Source: Sphingobium sp. Leaf26 (GTDB lineage: Bacteria; Pseudomonadota; Alphaproteobacteria; Sphingomonadales; Sphingomonadaceae). From it: DNA of 64,000 bases. Both the position numbers and the translations under genes were made by a program. The notes beneath the pieces are model-generated. The model made no database searches. It saw nothing but the letters and a program-made list of their open reading frames with translations, and was not told where the DNA came from. The stretch spans positions 131,217 through 195,216 of the forward strand of contig NZ_LMKV01000031.1 of the NCBI RefSeq assembly GCF_001421665.1, given 5' to 3'. Shown piece after piece: positions 1 through 7,562 of this stretch (the stretch's first letter is position 1; each line of letters starts with the position of its first letter).

Positions 1-1
1 G

Positions 2-1051
2 ACCATCCCCGGTCTGGCCGACGCACGGATCCAACAGCCGGGCCGGTCGCCGCAGCTTAACGTCGATGTCGATCGCAGCCGGGCGGGCCAATATGGCCTG
101 ACCGAACGGGACGTGACGACCAGCCTTGCCAGTTCGCTGGCGGGCACCGCGCAGACCGCGCCGGTCTTCTTCGTCGATCCCAAGAGCGGCGTTTCCTATC
201 CGGTGGTGGCGCAGGCGCCCGAATATCTGATGGGGTCGATCAGCGACCTGTCGAACGTGCCGGTGTCGGCAGCCGCCAGCGCCAATGGCGCGGTGCAGCC
301 GCTCGGCGGCCTTGCTACGATCGAGCGGTCGAACACGGTGCCGGTGGTGTCGCACTATAATATCGCGCCGGTGCTGGATATCTATGCCACGGTGCAGGGT
401 CGTGACCTGGGCGCGGTGGCGGGCGACATCAATGCCGCCATCAAGTCGCTGGAGAAGGAAGAGCCAAAGGGCGCGACCATCACCATGCGTGGTCAATATG
501 CGACCATGAACACTGCCTTTTCTGGCCTGGGCTTCGGTCTGGCGGGCGCGATCGTGCTGATCTACCTGCTGATCGTCGTCAATTTCCAGAGCTGGGTTGA
601 CCCGTTCGTCATCATCACCGCCTTGCCCGCTGCGCTGGCCGGCATCGTATGGATGCTGTTCGTGACCGGCACCACTTTGTCCGTTCCAGCCCTGACCGGT
701 GCGATCATGTGCATGGGCGTCGCCACCGCCAACTCGATCCTGGTTGTCAGCTTCGCGCGGGAGAAGCTGGCCGAGCTGGGCGATGCCACCGCCGCCGCGA
801 TGGAAGCCGGCATGGTCCGCTTCCGCCCGGTGCTGATGACCGCGCTGGCGATGATCATCGGCATGGGTCCGATGGCGCTGGGACTGGGCGAAGGCGGCGA
901 GCAGAATGCGCCGCTGGGCCGGGCAGTGATCGGCGGCCTGATCTGCGCGACCATCGCCACCCTCTTCTTCGTCCCCGTCATCTTCAGTTTCGCCCACCGC
1001 CGCCACAAGGCCGCCGACCCCCAGATGGAAATGCAGCCCAGCCATGTCTGA
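2..1051 (+). CDS. RND efflux transporter permease, C-terminal part
   Basis: This is the C-terminal third of an inner-membrane RND pump that exports small molecules by proton antiport. The frame is open from base 2, so the gene begins before the window; about 349 residues of a normal length near 1,040 are present. The first part resembles the periplasmic porter domain (PQLNVDVDRSRAGQYGL, then SYPVVAQAPEY). It is followed by several hydrophobic segments (FGLAGAIVLIYLLIVVNF; LPAALAGIVWMLFV; VPALTGAIMCMGVATA) and the conserved EGGEQNAPLGRAVIGG stretch. The stop overlaps the start of the membrane fusion gene by 8 bp, the usual pump operon order. The substrate cannot be read from the sequence. Confidence 0.93.
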   Translation, partial: TIPGLADARIQQPGRSPQLNVDVDRSRAGQYGLTERDVTTSLASSLAGTAQTAPVFFVDPKSGVSYPVVAQAPEYLMGSISDLSNVPVSAAASANGAVQPLGGLATIERSNTVPVVSHYNIAPVLDIYATVQGRDLGAVAGDINAAIKSLEKEEPKGATITMRGQYATMNTAFSGLGFGLAGAIVLIYLLIVVNFQSWVDPFVIITALPAALAGIVWMLFVTGTTLSVPALTGAIMCMGVATANSILVVSFAREKLAELGDATAAAMEAGMVRFRPVLMTALAMIIGMGPMALGLGEGGEQNAPLGRAVIGGLICATIATLFFVPVIFSFAHRRHKAADPQMEMQPSHV

Positions 1052-2237
1052 TATCATCCCGGAACAGAATCAATCCGTCACCGGCCCGGACAGCCGAACG
1101 CTCAAGCGCATCGGGATCGGCGCCGCCGTGATCGCCATCGCCGTCGTGGGCATCGGCATGGCGACTCGGATCAGCGCGACCAACGAACTGCGCGGCACCG
1201 CGGAAAAGGCCGCCATTCCTTCCGTCGCGCTGGTGTCGCCGAAACAGGATGCGAAGGGCGGCGCGCTGGTGCTGCCGGGCAATGTTCAGGCCTATAACAG
1301 CGCCGCCATCTATGCCCGGACCAACGGCTATGTCAGCCGTTGGCTGGCCGATATCGGCGACAATGTGCGTGCCGGCCAGTCGCTCGCCGTGCTGGACGCG
1401 CCGGAAATCGACCAGCAACTGGCGGCTGCGCAGGCCGATTACCAGACCGCACTGGCGCAGCAGCGACTGGCCGGCACGACCGCCAAACGCTGGGCCATGA
1501 TGCTGGCCAAGGATGCGGTGTCGAAACAGGAATCGGACGAGAAAAATGGCGACCTGGCCGCGCGATCGGCCGTCACCAACGCCGCGCTGGCCAATGTGAA
1601 GCGCCTGCGCGCCTTGCAGGGCTTTACCCGGCTGGCGGCGCCGTTCGACGGCGTCGTGACCAGCCGCTCGGCGCAGATCGGTGCGCTGGTGGTGGCCGGC
1701 AATGCCGCGTCGCAGCCCCTGTTCACGGTGTCCGACGTGCATCGCGTGCGCATCTATGTCCGCGTGCCGCAAGGCTATTCGGCGCAGGTGACGCCGGGCA
1801 TGGCCGCCACGCTGACCCTTCCCGAATATCCCGGCCGCACCTTCACCGCCAGGCTGACCAGCAGCGCCGGCGCAGTCGATGCGCAATCGGGCGCGGTGCT
1901 GGTACAGTTGCAGGCCGACAATCCCGATCGGGCATTGAAGCCGGGCGCGTTCGCGCAGGTCAGCTTCAATGTCGGCCAAGGCGGTGGCAATGGGATGTCC
2001 CTGCCGGGCAGCGCCATCCTCTATGGCAATGACGGCCCGACCGTGGCGCTGGTAGGCCGCGACAATCGCGTGACCGTGCGCGCCGTCACCATCAGCCGTG
2101 ACGAGGGCGCGACCGTGCTGGTATCGGGCGGCATCAAGCCGGGCGACAAGGTGATCGATTCCCCGCCGGATTCGATCCAGTCCGGCGATAGGGTGAGCGT
2201 GGCGTCAGGCGGCAAGGGGACGGCGCATGCGGGGTAA
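1044..2237 (+). CDS. RND efflux periplasmic adaptor (membrane fusion protein)
   Basis: HlyD/AcrA-type adaptor that bridges the inner-membrane permease and the outer-membrane channel. One N-terminal hydrophobic segment (about residues 22-42) anchors it. A biotinyl-lipoyl-like half (NGYVSRWLADIGDNVRAGQ), an alpha-helical hairpin (QQLAAAQADYQTALAQQRL to LANVKRLRALQGF), the second lipoyl half (RLAAPFDGVVTSRSAQIGA) and beta-barrel domains follow in order. It overlaps the permease gene by 8 bp and the outer-membrane gene by 11 bp, so the three are almost certainly co-transcribed and translationally coupled. The length of 397 residues is normal. Confidence 0.93.
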   Translation: MSDIIPEQNQSVTGPDSRTLKRIGIGAAVIAIAVVGIGMATRISATNELRGTAEKAAIPSVALVSPKQDAKGGALVLPGNVQAYNSAAIYARTNGYVSRWLADIGDNVRAGQSLAVLDAPEIDQQLAAAQADYQTALAQQRLAGTTAKRWAMMLAKDAVSKQESDEKNGDLAARSAVTNAALANVKRLRALQGFTRLAAPFDGVVTSRSAQIGALVVAGNAASQPLFTVSDVHRVRIYVRVPQGYSAQVTPGMAATLTLPEYPGRTFTARLTSSAGAVDAQSGAVLVQLQADNPDRALKPGAFAQVSFNVGQGGGNGMSLPGSAILYGNDGPTVALVGRDNRVTVRAVTISRDEGATVLVSGGIKPGDKVIDSPPDSIQSGDRVSVASGGKGTAHAG

Positions 2238-3639
2238 GCGGGTACGGCGCGCGCTGACCGGTCTGAGCCTTGGCCTGTTGGGCGCCTGTTCGATGGCCCC
2301 GGCCTATCAACCGCCGCAGATCGCCGCGCCGGAAATCTACAAGGAAATGGCAGGCTGGACCCAAGCGAAGCCGATGGACGCCGCGCCACGCGGGCCGTGG
2401 TGGAGCATGTTCGGCGACCCGGTGCTCGACGATCTGGAAGCACGGGCGGAAGCGGCCAGCCCGACGCTGGCGGCAGCGCTGGCCCGTTACGATCAGGCGC
2501 GCGCGGTGGCGCGGGTCGAAACGTCGGACCTGATCCCGACCATCAATGTCGGCGTCGATGGCAGTCGCCAGCGCGTATCGGGCAATCGCTTCCAGGGCAA
2601 TGGCGCCCCACGAACCTATAATGACTATTCGGTCGGTGCGGCGCTGGACTATGAACTGGACCTGTGGGGCCGCGTCCGCAACAGCGTGAACGCCGCGCGG
2701 GCCGACGCGCAAGCGAGCGAAGCCGATCTCGCTGCCGCACGGCTCAGCCTCCAGGCGTCGGTGGCCGATGCCTATGCACGGCTGCGGGGCCTGGACGCGC
2801 AGGCGGACCTGCTCCGCCGGACGGTCGAGGCGTTCGATCGCGCTTATCGACTGACAGACACGCGCCATGAAGGCGGTATCGCATCGGGCATCGACGTCAA
2901 CCGAGCGCGCACGACACTGAGCAATGCCAAGTCGCGGATGTCGGCGGTCGCCAACGAACGGGCGGCGACCGAGCATGAACTGGCGGCACTGACCGGGACG
3001 GTCGCCTCCAATTTCTCGATCGCGCCAAAGGTGCAGCCACTCGGCGCGCCCGATGTGCCGGCCGGTGCGCCCTCTACCCTGTTGCAGCGGCGGCCGGACG
3101 TGGCGGCTGCGGAGCGGCGGATGTTCGCCATGAACGCCCGCATCGGCGTGGCGCGCGCGGCCTATTTCCCGTCGCTGACGCTGGGACTGAGCGGTGGCTG
3201 GCAGACGACCCATGGCCAGTTGCTGACGGCGCCCAACAATGTCTGGGGCCTCGGCCCGCTTGCCGCCGCGCTTACCCTGTTCGATGGCGGCCGACGCAAG
3301 GCGCAGGTCAAATTGTCGCGCGCCGAATATGAGGAACAGGCGGCCAGCTATCGCGCGACCGTGCTCGGCGCCTTTCGCGAGGTGGAGGACGGGATTGCCG
3401 CGCTACGGCACCTGTCGGTCCAACTCGTTGACCAGCGCGACGCGGCGCAGGCCGCGCAGCGAACCAGTGACCTGGCCCTCACCCGCTATCGCGATGGTGC
3501 GTCCGACTATCTGGAAGTCGTCACAGCCCAGACCGATGCTCTCGATGCCCAGAGCGCTTTGCTGAGCGCGGAAATTTCGCGAATGCGTGCCAGCATAGCA
3601 CTGGTCAAGGCTGTAGGCGGTTCGACCAGTCCGGCCTGA
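2227..3639 (+). CDS. RND efflux outer-membrane lipoprotein (NodT/OprM type)
   Basis: Outer-membrane channel of the tripartite pump. The N-terminus carries a lipoprotein signal with lipobox LGAC (Cys21). Two TolC-like repeats follow, visible as PWWSMFGDPVLDDLEARA, DYELDLWGRVRNSVNAARA and RRPDVAAAERRMFAMNARIGVARAAYFPSLTL, and the protein ends with the second helical repeat (SDYLEVVTAQTDALDAQ). The length of 470 residues is typical. It is the last gene of the pump operon; the next gene on this strand starts about 290 bp later. Confidence 0.94.
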   Translation: MRGKRVRRALTGLSLGLLGACSMAPAYQPPQIAAPEIYKEMAGWTQAKPMDAAPRGPWWSMFGDPVLDDLEARAEAASPTLAAALARYDQARAVARVETSDLIPTINVGVDGSRQRVSGNRFQGNGAPRTYNDYSVGAALDYELDLWGRVRNSVNAARADAQASEADLAAARLSLQASVADAYARLRGLDAQADLLRRTVEAFDRAYRLTDTRHEGGIASGIDVNRARTTLSNAKSRMSAVANERAATEHELAALTGTVASNFSIAPKVQPLGAPDVPAGAPSTLLQRRPDVAAAERRMFAMNARIGVARAAYFPSLTLGLSGGWQTTHGQLLTAPNNVWGLGPLAAALTLFDGGRRKAQVKLSRAEYEEQAASYRATVLGAFREVEDGIAALRHLSVQLVDQRDAAQAAQRTSDLALTRYRDGASDYLEVVTAQTDALDAQSALLSAEISRMRASIALVKAVGGSTSPA

Positions 3640-3932
3640 TCGGGACGGAAGGTGGACGGCGACATGGCGGTTGCCGTCCGCTCTCGACACTATTCCGCCC
3701 CTTTCTTCTATCCTGCATCCTTGCAGACTGCGGTCGTCCGGCACGACAATTGATGACATGCAGCAATCGTTGCGATGCAGCAATCATCACCCGGATGTCT
3801 ATGCCACGAATAGTCCGAAAAACCTCTCTCGACGCCACTTTGACAACTGGCCGAGATCACGGCACAAGAAGCGCTGGCCCATTCGATAAGGACGCACAAT
3901 GCTGGGCCATTTTGTCTGGATAGGATATTATC
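3640..3932. other. Intergenic region after the efflux operon
   Basis: No credible gene. A GC-rich inverted repeat (GGACGGC at 3654-3660 with GCCGTCC at 3673-3679) could end the efflux transcript, but no T-run follows. The 11-mer ATGCAGCAATC occurs twice, at 3758-3768 and 3775-3785, upstream of the MucR-type gene, and a TTGACA hexamer lies at 3840-3845. Whether these form the regulator's promoter or autoregulatory sites cannot be decided here. Confidence 0.4.
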
Positions 3933-4685
3933 ATGGCCGACGCCGAACAGCCCGATTATACGAGCCTGACCGTCCAGTTGCTGAGCGCTTATGTCGCCAA
4001 CAACATAGTCGCCAGTGAAGATCTGGCCACATTGATTCAATCGACGCGCGCTGCATTGATCGCCGAAACTGCACCAGCCGAACCGGAAACGGTCGAACAT
4101 GTCCCTGCGGTCAGCGTGCGCAAGAGCATCGCCTCGCGCGACCATATATTGAGCCTGATCGATGGACGGCCGTACAAGACGCTGAAACGGCACCTGGCAA
4201 CGCATGGTCTGACCCCGGCCGATTATCGTGCCCGTTATGGCCTGCCCGAAACCTATCCAATGGTGGCGCAGGCCTATTCCGACCAGCGCCGCGCCGTGGC
4301 GCAGAAGCTGGGCCTGGGCCAGCGCGGTACGCAGGCGCGCATCGCGGCTGCATCCGCCGCCGCTCCGGTTGCCGAGGCCAAGGCTTCCGCGCCGGAGGCC
4401 AGCACCGACAAGGCGACAAAGCCCGCCACCACTTCCCGGAAAAAAACCAGTGCCAAACCCGCTGCTGCCCCGACTGCCAGCGTGCCGGCCGTGAGCGAAG
4501 CGCCGGCAGCCAAGCCCGCCGCGAAAACAGCCGCGCGCAAGCCCAAGGCCGCAACGCCGGCAAAGTCCGCGCCGGTTGCTGCGGAACCGGCCAAGGCCAA
4601 AAGCGCCGACATGGCACCCGCCGCGACGAAGGCACCGCGCAAGAAGCTGGGTATCAAGGCAGCGAAGGCCAGTGCCGCATCCTGA
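3933..4685 (+). CDS. MucR/Ros-family transcriptional regulator with histone-H1-like tail
   Basis: DNA-binding regulator of the MucR/Ros family. Residues 58-130 give the family core: PAVSVRKSI, then HILSLIDGRPYKTLKRHLATHG, then DYRARYGLPETYPMVAQAYS and KLGLGQ. The canonical zinc-finger ligands Cys-x2-Cys are replaced by Ser74 and Asp77; His87 and His91 remain. Some rhizobial MucR proteins are known to lack a cysteine or to use Asp at the second position, so DNA binding may persist with altered or no zinc. From about residue 135 to 250 the protein is a low-complexity Ala/Lys/Pro tail (KPAAKTAARKPKAATPAK), much longer than the family normally has and reminiscent of histone H1. It is monocistronic. 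Confidence 0.88.
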   Translation: MADAEQPDYTSLTVQLLSAYVANNIVASEDLATLIQSTRAALIAETAPAEPETVEHVPAVSVRKSIASRDHILSLIDGRPYKTLKRHLATHGLTPADYRARYGLPETYPMVAQAYSDQRRAVAQKLGLGQRGTQARIAAASAAAPVAEAKASAPEASTDKATKPATTSRKKTSAKPAAAPTASVPAVSEAPAAKPAAKTAARKPKAATPAKSAPVAAEPAKAKSADMAPAATKAPRKKLGIKAAKASAAS

Positions 4686-4694
4686 TCGAATGCA

Positions 4695-4723
4695 GGCGCC
4701 GCACCCACGCACGGTGCGGTGCC
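4695..4723. terminator. Hairpin between convergent genes
   Basis: An 11-bp imperfect stem (GGCGCCGCACC at 4695-4705, GGTGCGGTGCC at 4713-4723; one mismatch) lies between the stops of the MucR-type gene and the convergent dehydratase gene. It could end transcription in either direction. No T-run is present, so the assignment is tentative. Confidence 0.35.
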
Positions 4724-4725
4724 CG

Positions 4726-6597
4726 TCAGGCCGGATCGGTGGCGGCCAGCTTATAACGTTCCTGCGACGCCAGCCGAATGCTGGCATTGGGCGCGCCATA
4801 GCCTTCATAACCGTGGCGCTCGACAAATTCGAAGAAGAAGCGCTTGTGGAAGGCACGGCTGTAGAGTTGGAGATAGTCGCCGCCGGTACCGTCCGCATCA
4901 TAGAAGATGTGCGCCCCCGCCAGTGCTTCGCGCCGTTGCTCGTCAAGGCCGAAACGCGCCGCGACATCATCATGATAATTGGCAGGGATCGGCAGGATTT
5001 CCGCACCGCCGCGTACCATATCGGCGGCACGCGCCAGCAGGTCGGGGCTGGCGAGCGCAATATGCTGATAACCGCCGCCGACATTATGTTCGACAAAGCG
5101 CGACGACAGCGTACCGACCGCTTCGGAAGCGTTGAGGGTGATGCGCAGCGCCCCGTCCGCCGATTGCAGCGGCTGGCTGAGCACCAGTCCCGACGGGTCG
5201 ATCACATCCGCCTGGAAACTTTGCTGCAAGCCGAACAGCGAGCGCCAATAGAGCTGCCAGGACAGATATTCCTCGATCCGCACGACGGCGGCGAGATGGT
5301 CGATACTGAGCGGTGCCGCGTCCACCATGGCACCGGTCGGGCGGAACTCACGGTCCCACATGGCGTCGACTTCGTCTTCACCGATCAGATAGACCAGACT
5401 TCCGCCAATACCGCGCAGGGCAGGGAAAGCGAGGTTGCCCGGTGCGTCACGATCATCCGCCGCGGCAATGCCAAGATGATCCGCGCGCGTGGCGACCGCA
5501 TCGCGATCCGGGACCACCAATCCGACAGCACAGATGGACGGACCATGGGCGACCCGGAAGTCATGGCCAAAGCCCTTTGGCTGAGCGTTGATGACCAGAT
5601 TGACCGATCCCGCCTGCCAGCGGCTGACCGCCTTGGTCGGGTGAAGGCCGGTACGCACGAAACAGAGCGAGCCGAACATCTCCTCCAGCGCGGCGACATC
5701 CCCGTCGTCGACCGCAAATTCCACGAATTCGGGGCGCGCATAGGCCGGCGGCGCTGGCGTAGCGGCGGGCCGGTCCAGCAGGCGCAGCGCCGCATCCTCG
5801 ACATGGCGCAGCGAACGCAACCCGTCAGCCGCGATCAGGTCGGCGGACCATCCACGGAAACGGTCGTTGAAGATTTCGAGCGAGAGTGGCCCGGTATAGC
5901 CTGTCGCCAGTATCTCGGCGACATAGTCTTCCACCGGCAAGCCACCCTGCCCCGGAAAATTGCGGAAGTGGCGGCTCCAGTAGAGCAGGTCCATGTCCAG
6001 TTTCGGCGCGTCGGCCAATTGCACGAATGCGATCTTTTCGCCCGGAATGGCGCGGATGCTGTCGCTGGGAATGTTACGCGACAAGGAATGGAAACTGTCG
6101 AGGATGATGCCGACATGGGGATGGTCGACCGCCTCCACGATCGACCAGGCGTCCCGATGGTCGAAGACATGACGACCCCAGGCAAGCGCTTCATATCCCA
6201 CGATGATATCGTAGCTGGCGGCCAGTTCGCCCAGTTGCTGGAAGTCCGCGACGATGCGGTTGCGCTCCCCCAGCGCATGGGGTGAACAGTTGGAGCAGAC
6301 GAGGATGTGGCGGGCGCCGAGGTCGCCCATCAGGTCGAATTTCGCCGCCGCCCGGTCGAAGGCGCGCTGGCGCATGGCGCCGGGCATGCCCTCAAAATCA
6401 CGAAACGGCTGGTAGAGCATGCAGGACAGGCCAAGATCGTCCAGCATCGCCCGCACTTCGCGCGGACGCAGCGGTGAAGCGATCAGGTCATTCTCGAAAA
6501 TCTCTATCCCGTCGAAGCCGGCGGCGGCGGCGGCGCGCAATTTTTCTTCCAGCGTCCCGCTCAGCGATACGGTGGCAATGCCGAATGGCAGGGTCAT
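4726..6597 (-). CDS. quiC: 3-Dehydroshikimate dehydratase, QuiC1-type two-domain enzyme
   Basis: Predicted cytoplasmic enzyme converting 3-dehydroshikimate to protocatechuate in quinate/shikimate catabolism. Residues 1 to about 280 form an AP-endonuclease-2/xylose-isomerase-like TIM barrel with the expected metal-site motifs (VGYEALAWG, GIILDSFHSL, LSLEIFND). The C-terminal half (about 290-620) is a 4-hydroxyphenylpyruvate-dioxygenase-like VOC module (PLSIDHLAAVV, GGGYQHIALASPDL, DYLQLYSRAF). The 623-residue length and domain order match the fused Pseudomonas QuiC1 type. It is the last gene of a minus-strand run, 21 bp after the shikimate/quinate dehydrogenase. A generic sugar-isomerase/HPPD annotation is possible, but the neighbours strongly favour this role. 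Confidence 0.9.
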   Translation of the reverse strand: MTLPFGIATVSLSGTLEEKLRAAAAAGFDGIEIFENDLIASPLRPREVRAMLDDLGLSCMLYQPFRDFEGMPGAMRQRAFDRAAAKFDLMGDLGARHILVCSNCSPHALGERNRIVADFQQLGELAASYDIIVGYEALAWGRHVFDHRDAWSIVEAVDHPHVGIILDSFHSLSRNIPSDSIRAIPGEKIAFVQLADAPKLDMDLLYWSRHFRNFPGQGGLPVEDYVAEILATGYTGPLSLEIFNDRFRGWSADLIAADGLRSLRHVEDAALRLLDRPAATPAPPAYARPEFVEFAVDDGDVAALEEMFGSLCFVRTGLHPTKAVSRWQAGSVNLVINAQPKGFGHDFRVAHGPSICAVGLVVPDRDAVATRADHLGIAAADDRDAPGNLAFPALRGIGGSLVYLIGEDEVDAMWDREFRPTGAMVDAAPLSIDHLAAVVRIEEYLSWQLYWRSLFGLQQSFQADVIDPSGLVLSQPLQSADGALRITLNASEAVGTLSSRFVEHNVGGGYQHIALASPDLLARAADMVRGGAEILPIPANYHDDVAARFGLDEQRREALAGAHIFYDADGTGGDYLQLYSRAFHKRFFFEFVERHGYEGYGAPNASIRLASQERYKLAATDPA

Positions 6598-6618
6598 GGC
6601 AGGCCTCTCCTTCTGTCT

Positions 6619-7491
6619 TCAACCTTGCAGCGCGGCGTGGAAATTGGCCCGCATGCGCACGGGATCGGCGATCAGGCCGGTAAAATGGTGGAAAGCGCCG
6701 ACCGCCTGAAAGATGGTCATGCCGCTTCCGTCGAGCGTGGTGCAGCCGGCTTCCCGCGCTTCCCGCAGCAACTGGGTTTCCAGCGGGAAATAGACGATGT
6801 CCGTGACCCACCGCCGGGGGTCGAGCAACGCACGAGGGATGGCCGATCCGGGATGGACCGCCATGCCCATGGGGGTAGCATTGACGATGCCGTCAGCCCA
6901 GCCGATCGCCGTGCCCAAATCCTGCCCCACGATCGCACGGCCAGCGCCATGGACGGCGCACAGCGCATCGCAAAGCGCTGTTGCGCGATTGTCGTCGGGA
7001 TCGAACAGGGTGAGTTGCGCGACGCCCAGGCCCATCAATGCATGGGCCGTCGCCGCCCCTGCCCCGCCCGCGCCCATCTGCACCACGCGGTCGGTGGCGG
7101 CGCCCAGCGGCAGGCCGGAGCGGAGATTTTCGGCAAAGCCGGTGACGTCCGTATTATAGCCGATCCGCCGGCCATCGCGGAAGACGACGGTGTTGACCGA
7201 CCCGATCTGCGCCGCCTGTGGTGACAGTTCATCCAGATGGGCGATCACCGCCTGTTTGTAGGGGTGGGTGACGTTGACGCCTGCGAAGCGGGCCAGTTGC
7301 AGCGCGTCGAGCAGGCGCGGCAGGTCTTTGCCGTCCATGCCATCCGCCGCAAAATCGAACAGGCGGTAGATCAGGCGCACGCCCTGCGCATCCGCTTCGC
7401 TTTCATGCAGGCGCGGCGTCAGGGATGCCTGGATATCCCGCCCGATCAGGCCGGTCAGATAGCGGGCGGGAACGGAGCGAGGCTGGGTCAA
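6619..7491 (-). CDS. aroE: Shikimate/quinate 5-dehydrogenase (AroE/YdiB family)
   Basis: NAD(P)-dependent oxidoreductase interconverting shikimate and 3-dehydroshikimate, and possibly quinate and 3-dehydroquinate. The substrate half has SLTPRLHESE and NVTHPYKQAVIAHLDEL with the catalytic Lys, then RIGYNTDVTGF. The Rossmann half has GAGGAGAATAHALM. The N-terminal ASLTPRLHE replaces the biosynthetic SKSPxxHN pattern, which suggests a catabolic YdiB-like enzyme. The operon places it between the TonB receptor and the dehydroshikimate dehydratase. No PQQ quinate dehydrogenase is visible, so this enzyme may be the entry step. Confidence 0.9.
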   Translation of the reverse strand: MTQPRSVPARYLTGLIGRDIQASLTPRLHESEADAQGVRLIYRLFDFAADGMDGKDLPRLLDALQLARFAGVNVTHPYKQAVIAHLDELSPQAAQIGSVNTVVFRDGRRIGYNTDVTGFAENLRSGLPLGAATDRVVQMGAGGAGAATAHALMGLGVAQLTLFDPDDNRATALCDALCAVHGAGRAIVGQDLGTAIGWADGIVNATPMGMAVHPGSAIPRALLDPRRWVTDIVYFPLETQLLREAREAGCTTLDGSGMTIFQAVGAFHHFTGLIADPVRMRANFHAALQG

Positions 7492-7522
7492 TGTGGAATC
7501 ATCCGATTGGGAGAAAATGTCC

Positions 7523-7548
7523 CCGCCGCCCGATGAGCCGGGCGGCGG
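7523..7548 (-). other. Strong intercistronic hairpin between TonB receptor and dehydrogenase
   Basis: A perfect 10-bp GC stem (CCGCCGCCCG at 7523-7532 with CGGGCGGCGG at 7539-7548) and a 6-base loop lie in the 71-bp gap just after the receptor stop. There is no T-run. It may attenuate read-through or protect the receptor mRNA end, so that receptor and enzyme levels differ. Confidence 0.5.
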
Positions 7549-7562
7549 AGCAGGCGGAGAGA

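Noticed and set aside
3758..3785. Direct repeat of ATGCAGCAATC as a CRISPR or iteron start
   Set aside because: Only two copies with a 6-bp spacer; insufficient for an array or origin.
4576..6285. Long open frame antisense to the dehydroshikimate dehydratase gene
   Set aside because: It is rich in Arg/His/Gly with no family resemblance, as expected for the complement of a high-GC gene; the minus-strand protein has clear domains.
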